Source of the DNA: CAWCUK01 sp963798775
Lineage (GTDB): Bacteria > Bacteroidota > Ignavibacteria > Ignavibacteriales > Ignavibacteriaceae
Length of the DNA: 64,000 bases
Reading direction: 5' to 3'
Assembly (NCBI GenBank): GCA_963798775.1
Contig: CAWCUK010000001.1
Coordinates: forward strand, 496,001-560,000
Shown: positions 45,713 through 54,298 of the stretch, in pieces
How positions within the stretch are numbered: the first letter of the stretch is position 1
How the letters are laid out: each line of letters opens with the position of its first letter
The notes under the pieces: model-generated
The model's input: only the letters and a program-made list of their open reading frames with translations
Database searches by the model: none
What the model was told of the DNA's origin: nothing
Translations under genes and position numbers: made by a program

Positions 45713-47398
45713 TTAAACTTTTACTGTTTTTTCAGCTGAATCTAATTTTGTTTTTGCTCCATGTTCTCCGATCACGTCATAATCTAAGCCATGAAATGCA
45801 TCAACATTTTTAGCAATTTCTAAAAATACTTCTTCTGCCATATTAAATTTAAATTTATGGCCTAAGGTCGAAGCAAGTCCGGCAATAATTTTCCATGTTG
45901 ACCGGGCGTCTCTTTTATTACCTTTTGCCCATCGGTCGAATTGAGTACCAAATTTATCTAATCGGCTTAAAACCATTCCTTCCAGAGCTCTATCAACATC
46001 TAAGGTTGCAACCGCGGGTTTAATTCTTTGCACCCTTCCCATAAAATTTACATAAGTACCATTCTTCTCTGCGAATGTCGCGGCTGGGAAAACTATATCG
46101 GCAAGTGAGGCTGTTTTATTAAAATTAGTTGCGTGTACAATTAAAAGATCAAGTTTAGCAAGAATATTTTCTAATTCAGGATTAGAAGCAACTATATCGT
46201 CTTCAATTATATAAAGAGCCTTTATCTTTCCGTCATTTATCCCTTTAATTATCCCGTCTAATGTTAAACCGTTTTTCGAAGGAGCAATTCCCACAGCTTC
46301 GGCACCTAAAGAATTTGGAGTAACATCATTTCGGCGAAGCAAATCATCTCCGAAATTAGGATCGATATGACGCATAAAATCAATATGTTTACCGCCGATA
46401 ACAGTCTTTGCAAATTTTGCAAAAGCATAATTATCTTCGCATGTCGCAAAAGGTGAACCAATAAAAGCAACTTCATCTTTTCCGAAAGTTTTAAGTTCTG
46501 AAGCTGCTGCCGCAAATGCTTCATCCCAACCAACTTTAACCAGTGAACCTTCTCTTCTTAAATGAGGGCCGTCCACTCTATCTGCTGCGTTTATAAATTT
46601 GAAAGTATTTAACCTGCCGTGGTCGCACATCCAATAACTATTTACATCTTCATTTAATCTTGGTGTTAAACGCAAAGCTTCATTATTTCTCACCCAAATT
46701 TCATCGTTGCATCCGCGGGCACAACCGGAACAAATTGTTTTAGTTGAAGACATATCCCAAACGCGTGCTTTAAATCTAAAATCTCTGCTTGTTAATGCTC
46801 CAACCGGGCAAATATCAGTAACATTCATTGAATAAGGATTATCAAGTTCTTCTCCGGGATAAGTTACTATTGTAACTCTATCGCCTCTTTTAATAAACGT
46901 TAATTCAGGATCCTTTGCTATTTCATCGCAAAAACGAATACAACGGGAACAGGAAATACATCTTTCTCCGTCAAACATAACATTTGGGCCAAGCTGTACA
47001 CGTTTATCTTTATGCTGTTTTTCTTCTGTAAAACGGCTTTCCCCTTTACTGTGGGAGTAGGCATAATCTTGAAGTTTACATTCACCGGCTTCATCGCAAA
47101 TGGGGCAATCGAGCGGATGATTTATTAAAATAAACTCCATTACGGCGTTTCTTGCCGCAAGCGCCTTATCAGATGCGCTATTGACAACCATACCTTCGGC
47201 GGCTAATGTAGCACACGCGATAGCAAGTTTAGGCATTTTTTCAACTTCCACTAAACATACGCGGCAATTACCGGAAACCGATAGACTTGGATGCCAGCAG
47301 AAATGAGGAATTATCACTCCATGCGTTTTGGCAGCTTCAATAATTGTTTGGCCTTGTGTAAATTCAACTTCCTTACCATCTAAAACAAATTTTGGCAT
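45713..47398 (-). CDS. nuoG: NADH-quinone oxidoreductase subunit G
   Basis: The protein is 561 aa. The N-terminal 2Fe-2S ferredoxin domain (HFCWHPSLSVSGNCRVCLVE) is followed by the His/Cys cluster region (HPLDCPICDEAGECKLQDYA), two 4Fe-4S motifs (CISCSRCIRFC and CPVGAL) and an N7-type cluster (CSGCARGC). A shortened molybdopterin-oxidoreductase-like domain fills the rest. Catalyses electron transfer in the complex I arm. First gene of nuoGHI here. Confidence 0.95.
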   Translation of the reverse strand: MPKFVLDGKEVEFTQGQTIIEAAKTHGVIIPHFCWHPSLSVSGNCRVCLVEVEKMPKLAIACATLAAEGMVVNSASDKALAARNAVMEFILINHPLDCPICDEAGECKLQDYAYSHSKGESRFTEEKQHKDKRVQLGPNVMFDGERCISCSRCIRFCDEIAKDPELTFIKRGDRVTIVTYPGEELDNPYSMNVTDICPVGALTSRDFRFKARVWDMSSTKTICSGCARGCNDEIWVRNNEALRLTPRLNEDVNSYWMCDHGRLNTFKFINAADRVDGPHLRREGSLVKVGWDEAFAAAASELKTFGKDEVAFIGSPFATCEDNYAFAKFAKTVIGGKHIDFMRHIDPNFGDDLLRRNDVTPNSLGAEAVGIAPSKNGLTLDGIIKGINDGKIKALYIIEDDIVASNPELENILAKLDLLIVHATNFNKTASLADIVFPAATFAEKNGTYVNFMGRVQRIKPAVATLDVDRALEGMVLSRLDKFGTQFDRWAKGNKRDARSTWKIIAGLASTLGHKFKFNMAEEVFLEIAKNVDAFHGLDYDVIGEHGAKTKLDSAEKTVKV

Positions 47399-47460
47399 TT
47401 CCGATCCTATTAAAACTTTTATTTAACAATTTAAATTGTATATATTTTTACGTTTTTAAA

Positions 47461-47494
47461 TTAAATTAAGCCGGAATATAATTCTTCCGGCTCT
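47461..47494 (-). terminator. Terminator after alanine dehydrogenase
   Basis: AGCCGGAA (47469-47476) pairs with TTCCGGCT (47485-47492) around TATAATTC. On the minus strand it is followed by TAATTTAATTT, a weak T-tract. Lies about 16 bases after the ald stop and before nuoG. Confidence 0.7.
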
Positions 47495-47509
47495 CAATAA
47501 CACGTACTT

Positions 47510-48622
47510 TTAAAGTACTGAATCAACTTCTTGATATTCAAAATCAAAAGCGTCAGCAACGCCTTTATACGTAATTTTTCCGTCAATCATATTCAAACCT
47601 AATTTAATTTCATTATTAGATTTGATTGCATCCGCGTAACCTTTATTTGCTATTTCTACCGCATAAGGAAGAGTTGCATTAGTTAAGGCCAATGTGGAAG
47701 TAAACGGAACAGCACCAGGCATATTTGCAACGCAATAATGGAGAACACCGTCAACAACATAAGTTGGATTTTCGTGTGTAGTCGGTTTACAAGTTTCAAT
47801 ACATCCACCTTGATCTACGGAAACATCCACTACAACTGATCCTTCCTTCATTATACTAAGCATATCTTTGGTAACAAGTTTAGGAGCTTTTGCGCCTGGA
47901 ATTAAGACTGCACCGATTACAAGATCAGCTTTTGGAAGTCCGGCTCTAATATAATATTCATTAGACATCATTGTAGTAACATTTTTCGGCATTACATCAT
48001 CAAGATATCTTAATCTATAAAGGCTGTTATCATAAATTGTAACTCTGGCACCGAAACCGGCAGCGATTTTAGCTGCGTTAGTACCTACAATACCGCCACC
48101 TAAAACCATAACATCTGCGGGGCCTGTTCCCGGAACGCCGCCTAATAAAACGCCTCTTCCGCCCATAGCTTTTTCAAGATATTTTGCACCTTCTTGCGGA
48201 GCCATTCTTCCGGCAACTTCACTCATAGGAATTAATAACGGTAATGAGCGGTCCTGTTTTTGAACAGTTTCGTAAGCAATAGCAATACATTTTGATTTCA
48301 TCATCGCTTCGGTTAATTCTCTGCTTGCTGCAAAGTGAAAATAAGTAAATACTATTTGTCCTTCGCGGATCATATTGTATTCTTTGTTAATAGGTTCTTT
48401 AACTTTCATTATCATATCTGCGTTAGCAAATACTTCTTCGGCGGAGGAAGCAATTTCTGCACCCACAGCCTTATAATCATCATCAGAAAAACCACTGCCT
48501 AATCCGGCATTTGTTTCAACAACTACTTTATGTCCGTTTGAAATTAATGTAGAAGCACCCACGGGTAATAACGCTACCCGGTTCTCGTTTGTTTTTATCT
48601 CTTTTGGTACGCCTATTAACAT
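47510..48622 (-). CDS. ald: Alanine dehydrogenase
   Basis: The protein is 370 aa, standard length. It interconverts L-alanine and pyruvate plus ammonia with NAD. The N-terminal domain starts MLIGVPKEIKTNENRVALLP. The NAD-binding Rossmann motif is VMVLGGGIVGTNAAKIAAGF, and the signature VDVSVDQGGCIETCKPTTHE follows, with catalytic Lys and His in the N-terminal part. Lies 23 bases downstream of the M16 peptidase. Confidence 0.96.
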   Translation of the reverse strand: MLIGVPKEIKTNENRVALLPVGASTLISNGHKVVVETNAGLGSGFSDDDYKAVGAEIASSAEEVFANADMIMKVKEPINKEYNMIREGQIVFTYFHFAASRELTEAMMKSKCIAIAYETVQKQDRSLPLLIPMSEVAGRMAPQEGAKYLEKAMGGRGVLLGGVPGTGPADVMVLGGGIVGTNAAKIAAGFGARVTIYDNSLYRLRYLDDVMPKNVTTMMSNEYYIRAGLPKADLVIGAVLIPGAKAPKLVTKDMLSIMKEGSVVVDVSVDQGGCIETCKPTTHENPTYVVDGVLHYCVANMPGAVPFTSTLALTNATLPYAVEIANKGYADAIKSNNEIKLGLNMIDGKITYKGVADAFDFEYQEVDSVL

Positions 48623-48645
48623 TTTTACACCTCTATTTATTCAGC

Positions 48646-49902
48646 TTACGCAGCTGATTTTAGTAACGCATTTTTTGATTTGATTATTAATTTGATGAAG
48701 GTATCTTCGTCCAGCAATTCGTTAGCCAGTTCAAGAATATCTCCGCCGGAAATAGCGTCAATATTTTTAATAACTTCATCTATTGATTTTATTCTATTAA
48801 AATATAATTCTGATTGCGTCATGCGAATCATTCTGTTAGAAGTACTTTCCAATCCTAAAAGCAGATTTCCTTTAATCGATTCTTTTGCTTTTTTTAATTC
48901 ACGCTCAGAAACTCTATTTTCTCTTAATTTTTTTAATTCTTTTAATACCAAGGATAACGCTTTATCCATCATTTTTTCATTAGTAGAAAAATAAACACCG
49001 AATGAAGAAACATCATAGAATGAATTAAGAAAAGAATTTATTTGGTACGCGATTCCGTTTCTTTCCCTTAATGTTTGGAATAATCTTGAACTGCTTCCTT
49101 CGCCGAGAATTTGAGTTAAAAGTGCGACTTTATTCCGTTCATCATTATTATAACCGTATGTTGATTTGCCTATTATAGCGTGAACCTGCTGAATCTCTTT
49201 ATCAATAATTTCGAAACGCGCCGGCAAATTGGGGAAAGGATAGTTTCTTCTTCTTAATGGAGCATTTCCGAAATCTTTTCTGCAGAATTTATCGGTTAAT
49301 TTTAAAAGTTTTGTATGATCTATATTCCCTGATGCGGCAATTATCAGTTTATTTGCTTTATATTTTTCATTTACAAAATTAAATAAATCGAGCTGTGAAA
49401 AGTTTTTAATATTTTTTTCTGTCCCGATTATGGGCAATGCTAAACTATTGCCGGCAAATATAATTTCTTCAAACTTATCGAAAATAAGTTCTTCGGAATT
49501 GTCTTCAATATCATATAATTCATCTATTACAACATTAGCTTCTTTTTTTATTTCGGAAGGCTTAAACGCGGGAAATTGTATCATATCCGATAAAACATCA
49601 AATGTTTTATCAATGTGATTACTCAATCCACGGCCGTAGTAGCAAGTATGTTCTTTTGAAGTAAACGCATTTAAATATCCGCCGTTCGATTCAATTTCAA
49701 CGGCAATTTTTTTTGCCGATCTTTTTTGGGTTCCTTTAAACAACATATGCTCGATGAAATGAGCAATACCATTATTTTTGAAAGTTTCGTCCCGCGAACC
49801 GACATTCAGCCAAAATCCTAATGAGAATGAGCTTACATAAGGAATAAATTCGCTTAAAACTTTAATTCCGTTCGGAAGGATTGTCTTTTTATATTCACTC
49901 AA
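48646..49902 (-). CDS. M16-family zinc metallopeptidase (mitochondrial processing peptidase-like)
   Basis: The protein is 418 aa. The inverted zinc motif HFIEH is in GIAHFIEHMLFKGT, with the distal Glu in EANVVIDELYD, so the enzyme looks active. The second half has the repeated inactive domain (LGEGSSSRLFQTLRERNGIA). No signal peptide is visible; cytosolic or periplasmic location is unclear. The start codon is TTG without an evident RBS. Role probably peptide or protein processing. Confidence 0.92.
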   Translation of the reverse strand: MSEYKKTILPNGIKVLSEFIPYVSSFSLGFWLNVGSRDETFKNNGIAHFIEHMLFKGTQKRSAKKIAVEIESNGGYLNAFTSKEHTCYYGRGLSNHIDKTFDVLSDMIQFPAFKPSEIKKEANVVIDELYDIEDNSEELIFDKFEEIIFAGNSLALPIIGTEKNIKNFSQLDLFNFVNEKYKANKLIIAASGNIDHTKLLKLTDKFCRKDFGNAPLRRRNYPFPNLPARFEIIDKEIQQVHAIIGKSTYGYNNDERNKVALLTQILGEGSSSRLFQTLRERNGIAYQINSFLNSFYDVSSFGVYFSTNEKMMDKALSLVLKELKKLRENRVSERELKKAKESIKGNLLLGLESTSNRMIRMTQSELYFNRIKSIDEVIKNIDAISGGDILELANELLDEDTFIKLIIKSKNALLKSAA

Positions 49903-50057
49903 AAGCGTTAAATTTTTCTATAAATGATGAAAAAATGCGTTTTCAAATATAGATAAATGGGTATATGTAGTCAAGGAAAGAAGAGTTCATAGAGTTCTAT
50001 GCCGCTATCTTAATCCCCTTCTTCCGTTTTGAAAAAATATCACGGTTATTCAATTTT

Positions 50058-51431
50058 TTACTTTAAAAGAAGCATTTTTTTTACTTCAGAAAAATTACCT
50101 GCGGTTAATCTATAATAATATATTCCCGATGATAATTTTTCGGCTTTAAATTTTATCGAATAATTTCCTTCCTTTTCATTTTTATCTAATAATTCCGCTA
50201 CTTTCATTCCGAGCGAATTGTATACAAACAAAGTTACATGCGAATCTTCCGCTAATTCATAACTTATGGAAGTGGAAGGATTAAAAGGATTGGGATAATT
50301 TTGATTTAAACCGAATTTTTTCGGAACTCCGTCAAATTTTATTTCGGTAATTTTTGAATATTCAAACGAACCGTCAAAATTTACTTGTTTTAGTCTATAT
50401 TTATAAATTCCCGGTTCAGCAATTTTATCGCTAAAATTGTAACTGCTAACTTCAGCCGTAGTTCCTTTACCTTTAACAAAACCAATTTTTATAAAGTTAC
50501 CGTTTTCACTTTTTCTTTCAATCACGAAACCGGAATTATTTAATTCGGAGGCAGTTGTCCAATTCAGTGCTACCTCGTTACTAGAAACTGATGAATTAAA
50601 ATTAACCAGTTCAACGGGAAGTTCATTAGGATTTCCGGCGTTAACATAAGCCGTATAAATTAAATCAGCCAGAATTTGAGAAGCGTTATGAAAAAGATGA
50701 AGTGTAAAACCGTTGGTTAATTCCCATAATTTGTTATAATAAATATCGCTGCTATTATTTCCCGCGAAAGCCGCCGCAGCTTTATCCGCTTGTAGCACAG
50801 AATCAACATATTGATAATTTGAATAAATATAAGTGAAAACAAATTCGCTCAGGTTATTAACATAAACAATATTATCGGCCTCATAATTTATTTCCGATTC
50901 AAATTTGCTTATCATTTTTGATTCATATCTTGAATGAATGCCGGATTGGTTTGAAAGCTGTCCGTTATAATTTTCGGTAATATGCAAAGGCATATGAGAA
51001 TCACCTACATAATGGCCAAGATCAGCGGCAATTAACACTGCTTTATCCCAATTTTTATCTTTAAATGCGTTTGTTAAAGAATCAACTGTAGCAAGAATTG
51101 CCCAAGGAAGAATTCCTGTATCCTCTACAAATCTTAATCCGTGTTTTGCGACTACTGAATCAAAACTTTGACTAATTTTACCGTTTGCTACAAATTCCGG
51201 ATAAGCGTCAATATCAATAAAATGCTTCGGAGATTCGGAAGGATCGCTCCCTTTTCTATTATCCGCATCGGAAGCGTGTGCGGCTAAAGATTGCGACCAG
51301 TTAAGAAAAGCCAGCTGCTGCGGGAAAAATTCAACTGATTTTTGATTTATAATTCTATGGCCGACAGCGCCCCAGCCGCCGATTAAGAGTATGAGCAAAA
51401 TTACTGAAATTATTTTTATTGTTTTTTTCAC
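50058..51431 (-). CDS. S1/P1-type nuclease or zinc phospholipase C with type IX sorting domain
   Basis: The protein is 457 aa with a GTG start. The signal peptide ends just before WGAVGHRIINQ; in this family the free amino group of that Trp binds zinc after cleavage. More ligands are visible: SDADNRKG, PKHFIDIDA and LGHYVGDSHMPLHITENYNG. About residues 20-275 form the catalytic domain. The remainder holds a small beta domain and a Por-type sorting domain (NYPNPFNPSTSISYEL ... SSGIYYYR ... KKMLLLK). Predicted to cut nucleic acids or phospholipids at the cell surface. Substrate cannot be told from sequence. Confidence 0.85.
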   Translation of the reverse strand: MKKTIKIISVILLILLIGGWGAVGHRIINQKSVEFFPQQLAFLNWSQSLAAHASDADNRKGSDPSESPKHFIDIDAYPEFVANGKISQSFDSVVAKHGLRFVEDTGILPWAILATVDSLTNAFKDKNWDKAVLIAADLGHYVGDSHMPLHITENYNGQLSNQSGIHSRYESKMISKFESEINYEADNIVYVNNLSEFVFTYIYSNYQYVDSVLQADKAAAAFAGNNSSDIYYNKLWELTNGFTLHLFHNASQILADLIYTAYVNAGNPNELPVELVNFNSSVSSNEVALNWTTASELNNSGFVIERKSENGNFIKIGFVKGKGTTAEVSSYNFSDKIAEPGIYKYRLKQVNFDGSFEYSKITEIKFDGVPKKFGLNQNYPNPFNPSTSISYELAEDSHVTLFVYNSLGMKVAELLDKNEKEGNYSIKFKAEKLSSGIYYYRLTAGNFSEVKKMLLLK

Positions 51432-51617
51432 TATGCGGCTTTCTTATTAAGTGTACTAAAATTTAAGGTTCTAATTTAAGCATAAATACTAAATTCTTTA
51501 TAGATAAAATTTTTATTTATTAAATTTTCATCTGTTACAAAACTATAGTTAGTTTTATTTTTATTATTTACAAATTTAATTTAAAGCAAATTTCAATTTA
51601 CAATTCACGAGGGAAAA

Positions 51618-53183
51618 ATGATTCTGAAGAATGAAGTTAAGATATTAATACTTCTCTTATTTTTTTATTCAATTACTTTCGGCCAAAATAATTCTGAATC
51701 TGCGCCGCCGGATTTAAACGCTTATGTAAATCAAGTTTTAAAAACTTTTGATGTTCCCGGTGTAAGTATTGCAATAGTTAAAGACAGAAAAACTATTTTA
51801 ACAAAAGGATACGGAATAAAAAAAATGGGAGCAAAAGATTTAGTTGATGAACATACTCTATTCGGAATCGCTTCTAACTCTAAAGCTTTCACGGCGACTG
51901 CTCTTGCGATACTTGTAGAAGAAGGAAAAATAAAATGGAATGATCCTGTAATTAATTATCTCCCATGGTTTCGTCTTTCCAATCCATTTGTAACTAATGA
52001 AATTACTGTTAAGGATTTACTAGTACATAGAAGCGGTTTGGGGCTCGGCGCCGGAGATTTACTTTTGTTTCCTTCCACTGATTACACAAGAGAAGAAATT
52101 GTAAAGAGATTAAGATATGTTCCTCTTGCTAATAGTTTTAGAAATAATTTTGCGTATGACAATGTTTTATATTTAGCCGCTGGAGAATTAATAGAAACGG
52201 TCAGCGAAATGTCTTGGGAAGATTTTATTAAAACTAAAATATTTAATCCATTACAAATGAAGGAAACCATTTCCGATGTTGCCTTACTTCCCGAACAAAA
52301 AAATGTGGCTTCTACTCATGCTGTAGTTAATGGCAAACTAAAAATTGTTTCGCCCTATTTAAGCAGCGTCACTAATCCCGCGGGAGGCATAAATACAAAC
52401 GCTGTAGATATTGCAAAATGGATGATAACACAACTTGATTCCGGCAGGACGGAAAACGGAGATACTCTTTTTACTCCCCAAACTACAACTCATCTTTGGG
52501 AATTTGTAACTCCAATTGGAGCATCAAAAATGCCGAAAGAATTAGCGCCGGCACAGCAGATTTTTTTTGGATACGGACTTGGATTTTTTGTTACTGATTA
52601 TAGAGGGGAAAAAATGATTTACCATACAGGCGGGCTTCCGGGTTATGTTTCTAAAATAACTCTAATACCGGATCTAAAACTCGGTGTAGCGGTTTTTACA
52701 AATCAAGAATCCGGTTATGCTTTCAGTGCAATTACAAATAATATTTTGGATTATTATCTAAATAAAAATTACGATTGGCTGAAGAATTATGAAATATTAA
52801 AAAAGAAACATGATGAAAGAATAAAAGAAGCTGAAAATTCTTCTTTCACCGAAAGAGATTCAACTTCATCTCCCTCTTTGCCTCTTGAAAAATACGCGGG
52901 AATTTTTAAAGATGATTGGTACGGCAATATAATTATTTCAAAGGAAGATGATCATTTAATGATAAAATTTTCTCATTCTCCCGATTTAGTAGGAGATTTA
53001 GAACATTGGCAGTATGATACTTTTGTAGCAAAGTGGCGCAACAGAGAATTAAGAGCTGATGCTTATGTTCAATTTTCACTTAATCCGGATGGAAGTATTA
53101 ATAATGTAAAAATGAAAGCTTTTTCTCCCGCAACAGATTTTAGTTTTGATTTTAGAGATTTGCTTTTAAAGCCTGTGAAATAA
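51618..53183 (+). CDS. Serine hydrolase of the beta-lactamase/PBP4* family with DUF3471-like tail
   Basis: The protein is 521 aa with a signal peptide ending near residue 22. Active-site motifs: SNSK (SxxK) in GIASNSKAFTATALAIL, a YDN motif in NNFAYDNVLYLAAGEL, and HTGG near residue 345. The C-terminal 100 residues resemble the DUF3471 beta domain often joined to these enzymes. Such proteins act as D-amino acid or peptidoglycan hydrolases or esterases; antibiotic resistance should not be assumed. RBS GAGGG, and a strong terminator follows. Confidence 0.88.
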   Translation: MILKNEVKILILLLFFYSITFGQNNSESAPPDLNAYVNQVLKTFDVPGVSIAIVKDRKTILTKGYGIKKMGAKDLVDEHTLFGIASNSKAFTATALAILVEEGKIKWNDPVINYLPWFRLSNPFVTNEITVKDLLVHRSGLGLGAGDLLLFPSTDYTREEIVKRLRYVPLANSFRNNFAYDNVLYLAAGELIETVSEMSWEDFIKTKIFNPLQMKETISDVALLPEQKNVASTHAVVNGKLKIVSPYLSSVTNPAGGINTNAVDIAKWMITQLDSGRTENGDTLFTPQTTTHLWEFVTPIGASKMPKELAPAQQIFFGYGLGFFVTDYRGEKMIYHTGGLPGYVSKITLIPDLKLGVAVFTNQESGYAFSAITNNILDYYLNKNYDWLKNYEILKKKHDERIKEAENSSFTERDSTSSPSLPLEKYAGIFKDDWYGNIIISKEDDHLMIKFSHSPDLVGDLEHWQYDTFVAKWRNRELRADAYVQFSLNPDGSINNVKMKAFSPATDFSFDFRDLLLKPVK

Positions 53184-53192
53184 ATCTAACTT

Positions 53193-53225
53193 AAAATGTA
53201 GGGGAAATTTCCCCTACATTTTTTT
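53193..53225 (+). terminator. Rho-independent terminator after the serine hydrolase
   Basis: AAAATGTAGGGG (53193-53204) pairs exactly with CCCCTACATTTT (53211-53222) around AAATTT, followed by more T residues. It lies 10 bases after the stop codon. Confidence 0.93.
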
Positions 53226-53613
53226 ATGGATTTTTCTTCATAAAAACTTCACTATTTTTTTTATACCCTTCGTCGGATATAAACGCCGCTAATAGATTTA
53301 GCATTTGATGTTTACGAAATAAATTTTATTTTGTCACCTCTCAATTTTAATTTTATAAACCCCGCTTGCTTTTACCTAAAACTTGAGGGATAATTTTAAA
53401 TAACTGGAAATATAGCGGTTACTGAAGTAGTACAACTTCATATAATTAAACAATTTACAATTTAATTTATTCAATTCAGCTAATTTTTAGCTGTTTTAAA
53501 GAATAACTGTGTACAGTTGCTTTTACTGCTGTATATTTTAATTAATTAAGCCAAGCCAATCAAAATTGCAATTAAAAAAACATAAAATAATTATAATAAT
53601 ATTCGGAGTATCG
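53226..53613. promoter_or_regulatory. Intergenic region with two inverted repeats upstream of the LolA-like gene
   Basis: This 388-base AT-rich stretch has no convincing gene. Near its right end lie CAGCTAA-TTT-TTAGCTG (53477-53493) and AACTGT-GT-ACAGTT (53505-53518). They could be operator sites or, for the first, a small hairpin. A promoter for 53614-57874 should be here, but I could not assign it. Confidence 0.4.
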
Positions 53614-54273
53614 ATGAAAGTAAAAACGCAGCGCTGCACTCTCGCAGCAATAATAATCTTTATAACTCCATTTTTATCTCAAACTTTCGCGCAAAATAAT
53701 CCTTCAATTCAGAATATTATTTCCAAAGTTCGAGAAGCAACTGTGGCAAAGGAAAAGTATTCTGTAAATATGACGCAGGTAATAAGCAAAAAAAATAAAA
53801 TTTCACAAAATAATTCTGGCGTTTCAGAAAATAGCAGTAATAATTATGAAGTTTTTTTTACTCCCGGCAAAGGTTATAAATTGGATGAGATTAAAAAATC
53901 CAACTCTTCTCCATCATCAACAACCGCAAAAACAGCTTCAACAATCAATCCTAAAATGACAATATCTGTTGATCTTGAAAAACTTTTTAAAACATCACCT
54001 GATTGGCAGAATTATAAAATAACAGACGATACTTTAGATAATAACATTACTTATAAAATATCCGCTCAATACCGGAAATTCAATTTTATTTTTTGGGTCG
54101 ATAAAGAAAAACATTATGTTTCGCGCATAATCCTATATATAGAACACAAAAAATTTTCGGAAACTAACATTGAATATAAAAATGTTGGGAAACTTTGGCT
54201 TCCGGCGGATCTTACAATTTTACATTCCGATGGTGCGTTAGTAACGCAGAATTTCGGCGAATATAAATTTTAA
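53614..54273 (+). CDS. Exported LolA-like protein of unknown function
   Basis: I start it at MKVKTQRCTLAAIIIF, behind CGGAG (219 aa); an upstream TTG start is less likely. The signal peptide ends near SQTFAQ. The mature protein has a Ser/Asn-rich linker and then strands such as YKISAQYRKFNFIFWVDKEK and SRIILYIEHKKFSETNIEYK, which resemble the half-barrel of LolA/outer-membrane lipoprotein sorting proteins. Homology is only suggested. Its stop lies 25 bases before the large repeat protein, so it may share an operon and help its export. Confidence 0.6.
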   Translation: MKVKTQRCTLAAIIIFITPFLSQTFAQNNPSIQNIISKVREATVAKEKYSVNMTQVISKKNKISQNNSGVSENSSNNYEVFFTPGKGYKLDEIKKSNSSPSSTTAKTASTINPKMTISVDLEKLFKTSPDWQNYKITDDTLDNNITYKISAQYRKFNFIFWVDKEKHYVSRIILYIEHKKFSETNIEYKNVGKLWLPADLTILHSDGALVTQNFGEYKF

Positions 54274-54298
54274 TCACCCTCAATTTTACAGGAATTTT

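Noticed and set aside
51618..53183. Antibiotic-resistance beta-lactamase
   Set aside because: SxxK and YxN motifs are common to esterases and peptidases of this family; the DUF3471-like tail and secretion signal fit those rather than a dedicated resistance enzyme.
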